A stretch of 34,620 nt of DNA. Source: Candidatus Falkowbacteria bacterium RIFOXYA2_FULL_38_12. GTDB lineage: Bacteria > Patescibacteriota > Patescibacteriia > XYB2-FULL-38-15. Below are positions 30,924-34,620 of this stretch, in pieces. Position 1 is the stretch's first letter, and each line of letters begins with the position of its first letter. The position numbers were made by a program, and so were the translations under genes. Location: contig MFGA01000020.1 of the NCBI GenBank assembly GCA_001778095.1, positions 35,426 through 70,045 of the forward strand, read 5' to 3'. The notes below the pieces were generated by a model. That model was not told the DNA's origin. It did not search any database and saw nothing but the letters and a program-made list of their open reading frames with translations.

Positions 30924-32435
30924 ATGAAAAATAAATTTTATATCACCACAACTCTTCCCTACGTGAACGCCGATCCGCATATAGGTTTTGCTCGGGAAAT
31001 TTTGGAGGCGGATGTTTTGGCGAGATTTTATCGTTTACTGGGCGACGAAGTGTTTTTTAATACCGGCACTGACGAGCATGGTCTTAAAATACACAGAAAG
31101 GCGGAAGAATTGGGGCAAGACACACAGGCTTATTGCGACCTTAAAGCAAAAATTTTTTTGGAGCTGAAGGAGAAATTAAATTTAAGTTTTGATAATTTCA
31201 TAAGAACAACCGACGAAAATCATAAAAAAGCGGTGAAAGAGTTTTGGAAGAGGTCGCTTGCCAATGGCGATATTTATAAAAAAATGTATAAGATAAAATA
31301 CTGCGTTGGTTGTGAACTGGAAAAAACAGAGTCGGAATTAGTTGAAGGAAAGTGTCCCTTGCATCCAAATATGGATTTGGAAGCGATTGAGGAAGAAAAT
31401 TATTTTTTTCGTTTTTCAAAATATCAAGATCAATTACTGGAGCTTTATAAAAATAATCCGGAATTTGTTGTGCCTCAAAAAAGAATGAATGAAATCAGAA
31501 GTTTTGTTGAAGGCGGGCTTGATGATTTTAGCATTTCCCGCTTGAAGAAAAAAATGCCTTGGGGGGTTCCTGTTCCCGATGATCAAGATCATGTGATGTA
31601 TGTTTGGTTTGACGCTTTGGTTAATTATATTTCAGCTATTGGTTGGCCGGAAGATATGAAAAAATTCAATAAATGGTGGCCGGTAGTTCAGCTTTGCGGA
31701 AAGGATAATTTGCGCCAGCAATCGGCAATGTGGCAAGCGATGCTTATGTCCGTGGGAATCTCCGCCTCCAAACAAATTTTTGTTAACGGGTTTATTAATG
31801 TCGGCGGTCAAAAGATGAGCAAAAGCTTGGGAAATGTCATCAGTCCGTTGGAGATGGTAGAAAAGTTTGGAATTGACGGAGCACGATATCTTTTGCTAAA
31901 TTCCGGAGTTTTTGGAGAGGACACGGATCTAAATTGGGAAATATTAAAAGAGAAATATAACGCGGATTTGGCCAACGGTGTTGGTAATCTTGTCGCAAGA
32001 ACTTTAGCAATGTGCGAAAAATATTTTGACGGTAAAGTTCCGCAAGCGGTCCCGGATATTAATAATCTGGAAAAAAAGTGGAAAAATTGTGAAGAGGCGA
32101 TAAAAGTTTTATCAATACACGAAGCGATTGGCGAAGTGAATGGTTTAATTTCCGCCTGCGATAAATTTATTAACGAAGAAGCGCCGTGGAAATTGGCAAA
32201 AAATGACGTAAAGAAGCTTGAAGAAGTGATTTATATATTACTTGAGACAATCCGCCATATATCTTGGATGGTCGCGCCGTTTATGCCGGAAACTGCCGAT
32301 AAAATTTTTGAACAGTTGGGGTTGGATCTTAAAGAAGAAAAAGAAAAGAGTTTTAAAGAAGCAAAAAAATGGGGAGGATTAAAGGCTGGAACAGTTATAA
32401 AAAGGGGAGAGGGACTCTTTCCAAGGATTGAGTAG
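30924..32435 (+). CDS. metG: Methionyl-tRNA synthetase
   Basis: The 503-aa class I synthetase has the HIGH-type motif PHIGF (18-22), KMSKS at 297-301 and the methionine-pocket region TTTLPYVNADPH. A single zinc knuckle has CVGCE and CPLHP (about residues 130-150). The anticodon-binding helical domain occupies the last 150 residues. The C-terminal EMAP-like tRNA-binding domain found in many MetG proteins is absent. This is the compact form common in reduced genomes. Confidence 0.96.
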   Translation: MKNKFYITTTLPYVNADPHIGFAREILEADVLARFYRLLGDEVFFNTGTDEHGLKIHRKAEELGQDTQAYCDLKAKIFLELKEKLNLSFDNFIRTTDENHKKAVKEFWKRSLANGDIYKKMYKIKYCVGCELEKTESELVEGKCPLHPNMDLEAIEEENYFFRFSKYQDQLLELYKNNPEFVVPQKRMNEIRSFVEGGLDDFSISRLKKKMPWGVPVPDDQDHVMYVWFDALVNYISAIGWPEDMKKFNKWWPVVQLCGKDNLRQQSAMWQAMLMSVGISASKQIFVNGFINVGGQKMSKSLGNVISPLEMVEKFGIDGARYLLLNSGVFGEDTDLNWEILKEKYNADLANGVGNLVARTLAMCEKYFDGKVPQAVPDINNLEKKWKNCEEAIKVLSIHEAIGEVNGLISACDKFINEEAPWKLAKNDVKKLEEVIYILLETIRHISWMVAPFMPETADKIFEQLGLDLKEEKEKSFKEAKKWGGLKAGTVIKRGEGLFPRIE

Positions 32436-32459
32436 CTTTTAAAATATTAAAATAAGTCT

Positions 32460-32954
32460 ATGACAATTTTTGACTTTGTTCTTTTACTTATTGTCGGCGG
32501 ATTCGTAATGTCGGGATTATGGTTTGGATTGATTCATTCTTTCGGAGCGTTTCTGGGGACAATCGCCGGCGCGTTTTTTGCGGCAAGATGGTACGAGCCG
32601 GTTGCTTCTCGATTCAGTTCTTTGTTTGGCGATCATCAAAATTTGGCCCGCATTGTTTGTTTTCTGGTTTTATTTATAATAATTGATCGCTTGGTTGGCT
32701 TGGTTTTTTGGATTATCAATAAACTTTTTTCAGTTTTGCCGACAATTCCATTTTTTAAAGTCACCAATCGCCTGATCGGAGCAATTTTTGGATTTTTAGA
32801 AGGTGTTTTGGTTCTTGGTCTTACTCTATTTTTTGTAGGGAAGTATCCATTGGGAGAATGGTTTTCCGGATTAATTTCAGATTCCAAAGTCGCTGATTAT
32901 TTAATCAGAGCGGGTAAGATATTTTTGCCTATTTTACCGGAAATATTTAAATAG
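32460..32954 (+). CDS. CvpA family membrane protein
   Basis: The 164-aa protein has four hydrophobic segments, starting FDFVLLLIVGGFVMSGLWFG. It shows the CvpA-family glycine-rich second helix (GAFLGTIAGAFFAARWYEPV) and a late GAIFGFLEGVLVLG. CvpA relatives are linked to colicin V export and envelope stress, but the molecular role is unclear. Its TAG stop (32952-32954) is also the first three bases of the second MITE-like element, so the insertion may have set the present C-terminus. Confidence 0.82.
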   Translation: MTIFDFVLLLIVGGFVMSGLWFGLIHSFGAFLGTIAGAFFAARWYEPVASRFSSLFGDHQNLARIVCFLVLFIIIDRLVGLVFWIINKLFSVLPTIPFFKVTNRLIGAIFGFLEGVLVLGLTLFFVGKYPLGEWFSGLISDSKVADYLIRAGKIFLPILPEIFK

Positions 32955-33112
32955 GCACATCACATAATAACTTTCGTTGCGAAATTTTCAGATTTTGAGG
33001 AAATTTTGTCATAAATTTTTGAGGAAATATGGTTATATTGGCGAAAAAAAATATGGCAAAATTTACCAAAAGATGGGAATTGTAGCAGAAAGATTATTAT
33101 GCGATGTGCCTA
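32952..33112 (+). mobile_element. MITE-like element, copy 2 (161 bp)
   Basis: The left end TAGGCACATCACATAATA and the right end read on the other strand, TAGGCACATCGCATAATA, differ at one of 18 positions. Length is within one base of copy 1 (28572-28733), to which it is homologous in the opposite orientation. The outer TA at each end may be a duplicated TA target, as made by IS630/mariner-type transposases. It overlaps the cvpA stop and ends 7 bp before the tatD ATG. Confidence 0.8.
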
Positions 33113-33119
33113 GTGATCT

Positions 33120-33950
33120 ATGTTGTTTGATACTCATGCCCATCTGAATTTTGCCACATATAAAGATGATGTAGGTGAAGTGATAAAGCGCACTCTAAAA
33201 GAGGGCGTTTTTGTGGTGAATGTTGGTTCACAATATACAACCAGCAAAAGAGCGGTAGAGATAGCTCAAAATTATGAAAATGGTGTTTGGGCAGCGGTGG
33301 GTTTGCATCCGATTCATTTAGTAAAGAGAAAAATTAATTTAGACGATTCGGAACTTCTAGAAAGCGAATTTCAAACGGCTGGTGAAGTTTTTGATTATCA
33401 AAAATATCTAGAACTGGCTAAGGATCCAAAGGTAGTAGTGATAGGTGAAATGGGCTTAGACTATCATCACTTTGAGGAGGGGGACAATATTCCAGAATTA
33501 AAAAAACAACAGAAAGATACTTTTTTAGAAGGCATAAAATTGGCGAATGATGTTGGAAAGCCACTTATGATTCATTGTTGGGATGCATATGATGATCTTT
33601 TGGAAATACTCAAAAGTAATTTAGTGGAAAAAAGAGGAGTCGTTCATAGTTTTATTGGTGGCTACAAAACCGCGCGTAAGTTTATTGAGTTGGGTTACAA
33701 AATAGGTATGAATGGCGTAATGACATATACAACAGATTTTAATCGTTTAATAAAAGAAGTTGCGCTTGAAGATATTGTTTTTGAAACGGACTGCCCATAT
33801 TTGACTCCAGTTCCACACAAAGGCGAACGCAACGAGCCTATTTATGTAAAATATGTTGCTGAAAAAGTTGCGGAAGTTAAAGGTATCAGTTGCGAAGAAG
33901 TGGAAAAACAGACAACGGAAAATGCTTTGAAATTTTTTAATATAAAATAA
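33120..33950 (+). CDS. tatD: TatD family metal-dependent DNase/hydrolase
   Basis: The 276-aa TIM-barrel hydrolase has the metal motifs of the family: FDTHAHLNF (H6, H8), VGLHPIH, IGEMGLDYHH with the bridging Glu, MIHCWD, VVHSFIGG and FETDCPYLTPVPHKGERNEP. TatD proteins act as 3'-5' nucleases in DNA repair or quality control. The ATG follows the MITE-like element by 7 bp with no visible ribosome site. Its transcription signals must therefore lie in the element, or it reads through from cvpA. Confidence 0.92.
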   Translation: MLFDTHAHLNFATYKDDVGEVIKRTLKEGVFVVNVGSQYTTSKRAVEIAQNYENGVWAAVGLHPIHLVKRKINLDDSELLESEFQTAGEVFDYQKYLELAKDPKVVVIGEMGLDYHHFEEGDNIPELKKQQKDTFLEGIKLANDVGKPLMIHCWDAYDDLLEILKSNLVEKRGVVHSFIGGYKTARKFIELGYKIGMNGVMTYTTDFNRLIKEVALEDIVFETDCPYLTPVPHKGERNEPIYVKYVAEKVAEVKGISCEEVEKQTTENALKFFNIK

Positions 33951-33965
33951 TTTCAGATAAAAAAT

Positions 33966-34012
33966 AATCCCTCTTGCGTCAGCGCTTTATGATGCGTCGG
34001 CAAGGGGGATTT
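33966..34012. terminator. Bidirectional terminator between tatD and the minus-strand gene
   Basis: AATCCCTCTTGC and GCAAGGGGGATT pair over 12 positions with one mismatch. T-rich stretches follow on both strands (TTTTCTGTCTCCTTTTTTT on plus, ATTATTTTTT on minus). It can end both the tatD gene and the convergent gene at 34027. Confidence 0.75.
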
Positions 34013-34026
34013 TCTGTCTCCTTTTT

Positions 34027-34620
34027 TTAGAAGATTAAAGGGGGAGTTGTCTCGGTGGCGGGCGACGCCGAGTCGTCAGTGGGTAGCTCGGGGGTAGGTG
34101 GCGGTGGATCGGTGGCGAGCGGAGCCGGCTCTGGCGCTGGTGGTGGGTCGGGGGCTGGTTCCGGTTCCGGAGCTGGCGCTACGGGTGGCTCCGGCGGTGG
34201 CGGTCTCGGGACGGAGAAATTGATGATTAGGCGGCCAAAGAACTCCGCCCAAACTTCTCCTCCTGCCTCGCGGAAGTGGACGGCGAGGGCAATGTGCCCC
34301 CATGGAGGGAATCCGAACAAGATGTTCGGTCCTCCGCCGTTACTTCCTCGTTCGCCGATGGGTCCCCAGCCCTCGGCCTCGCCTCCGATAGCAAGCCACC
34401 GAAGTGGCTGCCATTCGGCCTGGAAGAAATAGTACCAGCCTCCCGAAGGGAAACGGAACTCAACATCCCCCCATGCCCAGAAAGTCCGGGTGTGGATGTC
34501 GAGACGGAGGGAACCGATTCCCTCCTGTTTTCCCCAGTTAAAGCCGACGACTAGTTCCCCTCCAAACCAGGTCGCCGGTGCCCAATGAAGCCCCACGTAG
34601 GCGAGCGGGGCAAGCTCGCC
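34027..34620 (-). CDS. Partial GC-rich gene: beta-strand-rich domain with a Pro/Glu/Ala tail
   Basis: The frame is open to the window edge, giving 197 residues without a start. The GTG at 34594-34596 is only an internal possibility, because GELAPLAY precedes it in frame. Residues to about 130 alternate aromatic/hydrophobic and polar positions with many Trp and Gly (GGWYYFFQAEWQPLRWLAIG, FGFPPWGHIALAVHF), as in an outer-membrane-type beta-barrel or other strand-rich wall protein. A tail of about 60 residues follows, made of Pro, Glu, Ala and Asp (PPPAPEPAP). Codons are strongly GC-rich, unlike all other genes here. Foreign origin, contamination or a chimeric contig are possible. No family is recognised. 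Confidence 0.6.
   Translation of the reverse strand, partial: GELAPLAYVGLHWAPATWFGGELVVGFNWGKQEGIGSLRLDIHTRTFWAWGDVEFRFPSGGWYYFFQAEWQPLRWLAIGGEAEGWGPIGERGSNGGGPNILFGFPPWGHIALAVHFREAGGEVWAEFFGRLIINFSVPRPPPPEPPVAPAPEPEPAPDPPPAPEPAPLATDPPPPTPELPTDDSASPATETTPPLIF

Noticed and set aside
34055-34432. Plus-strand Gly/Ser/Ala-rich frame
   Set aside because: It is the antisense of the Pro/Glu/Ala tail of the minus-strand gene. The minus strand has the longer frame, a strand-like domain and a fitting terminator.
1-34620. CRISPR array or alternative genetic code
   Set aside because: No regularly spaced direct repeats were seen. TGA serves as the stop in several well-recognised genes (for example at 20727-20729 and 23414-23416), so the standard bacterial code holds.

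Overview
The window looks like a piece of an AT-rich, small-genome bacterium, most likely of the Candidate Phyla Radiation (Patescibacteria, Parcubacteria-like). This is an inference from tight gene packing, weak Shine-Dalgarno signals, a tRNA without an encoded CCA end, short versions of common enzymes (RsmI, MetG), small membrane proteins and GC-rich hairpin repeats between genes. TGA acts as a stop in several genes, so the TGA-as-glycine code of some CPR lineages does not apply.

Layout. (1) 1-8112: a phage-defence island, bracketed by GC-rich hairpin repeats. It holds a type I restriction system in the order hsdR, rhuM-like, hsdM::hsdS (methylase and specificity subunits fused in one chain). 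Behind its own sigma70-type promoter follows an ATPase plus RloB/AbiLii-like pair resembling the AbiL abortive-infection system. (2) 8151-16113: carbohydrate and housekeeping functions. These are a membrane-anchored GH3 glucosidase, a small decayed region, a two-helix membrane protein, then a very tight run of aminotransferase, metallophosphoesterase, 56-aa membrane protein, YwbE, NagB, Nudix and GH1, followed by rubrerythrin. (3) 16123-16351: a hairpin-ended inverted-repeat element. (4) 16373-20836: Sua5/TsaC on the minus strand, divergent from dnaG, then rpoD and tRNA-Asn ended by a terminator. (5) 20962-23416: small membrane proteins, an AI-2E/PerM-type permease and a DnaQ-like exonuclease. 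(6) 23499-28101: a cluster of four exported proteins of unknown role. They are a predicted seven-bladed beta-propeller protein, a lipoprotein, a cysteine-rich repeat protein and a membrane-anchored protein; three of the four appear to share one C-terminal alpha/beta domain. (7) 28126-33950: two paralogous DUF4870/Tic20-like membrane proteins flanking phospholipid genes (CDP-alcohol phosphatidyltransferase and CarS-like cytidylyltransferase), then rsmI, metG, cvpA and tatD. Two copies of a 161-162 bp MITE-like element with 18-bp inverted ends sit here, each immediately upstream of a start codon. (8) 34027-34620: the 3' part of a minus-strand gene whose base composition is far more GC-rich than the rest.

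The most novel material is the exported-protein cluster (6), the MITE-like pair, the fused M-S restriction subunit embedded with rhuM and AbiL, and the compositional break at the right end. All functional calls come from reading motifs by eye; no database search was run.
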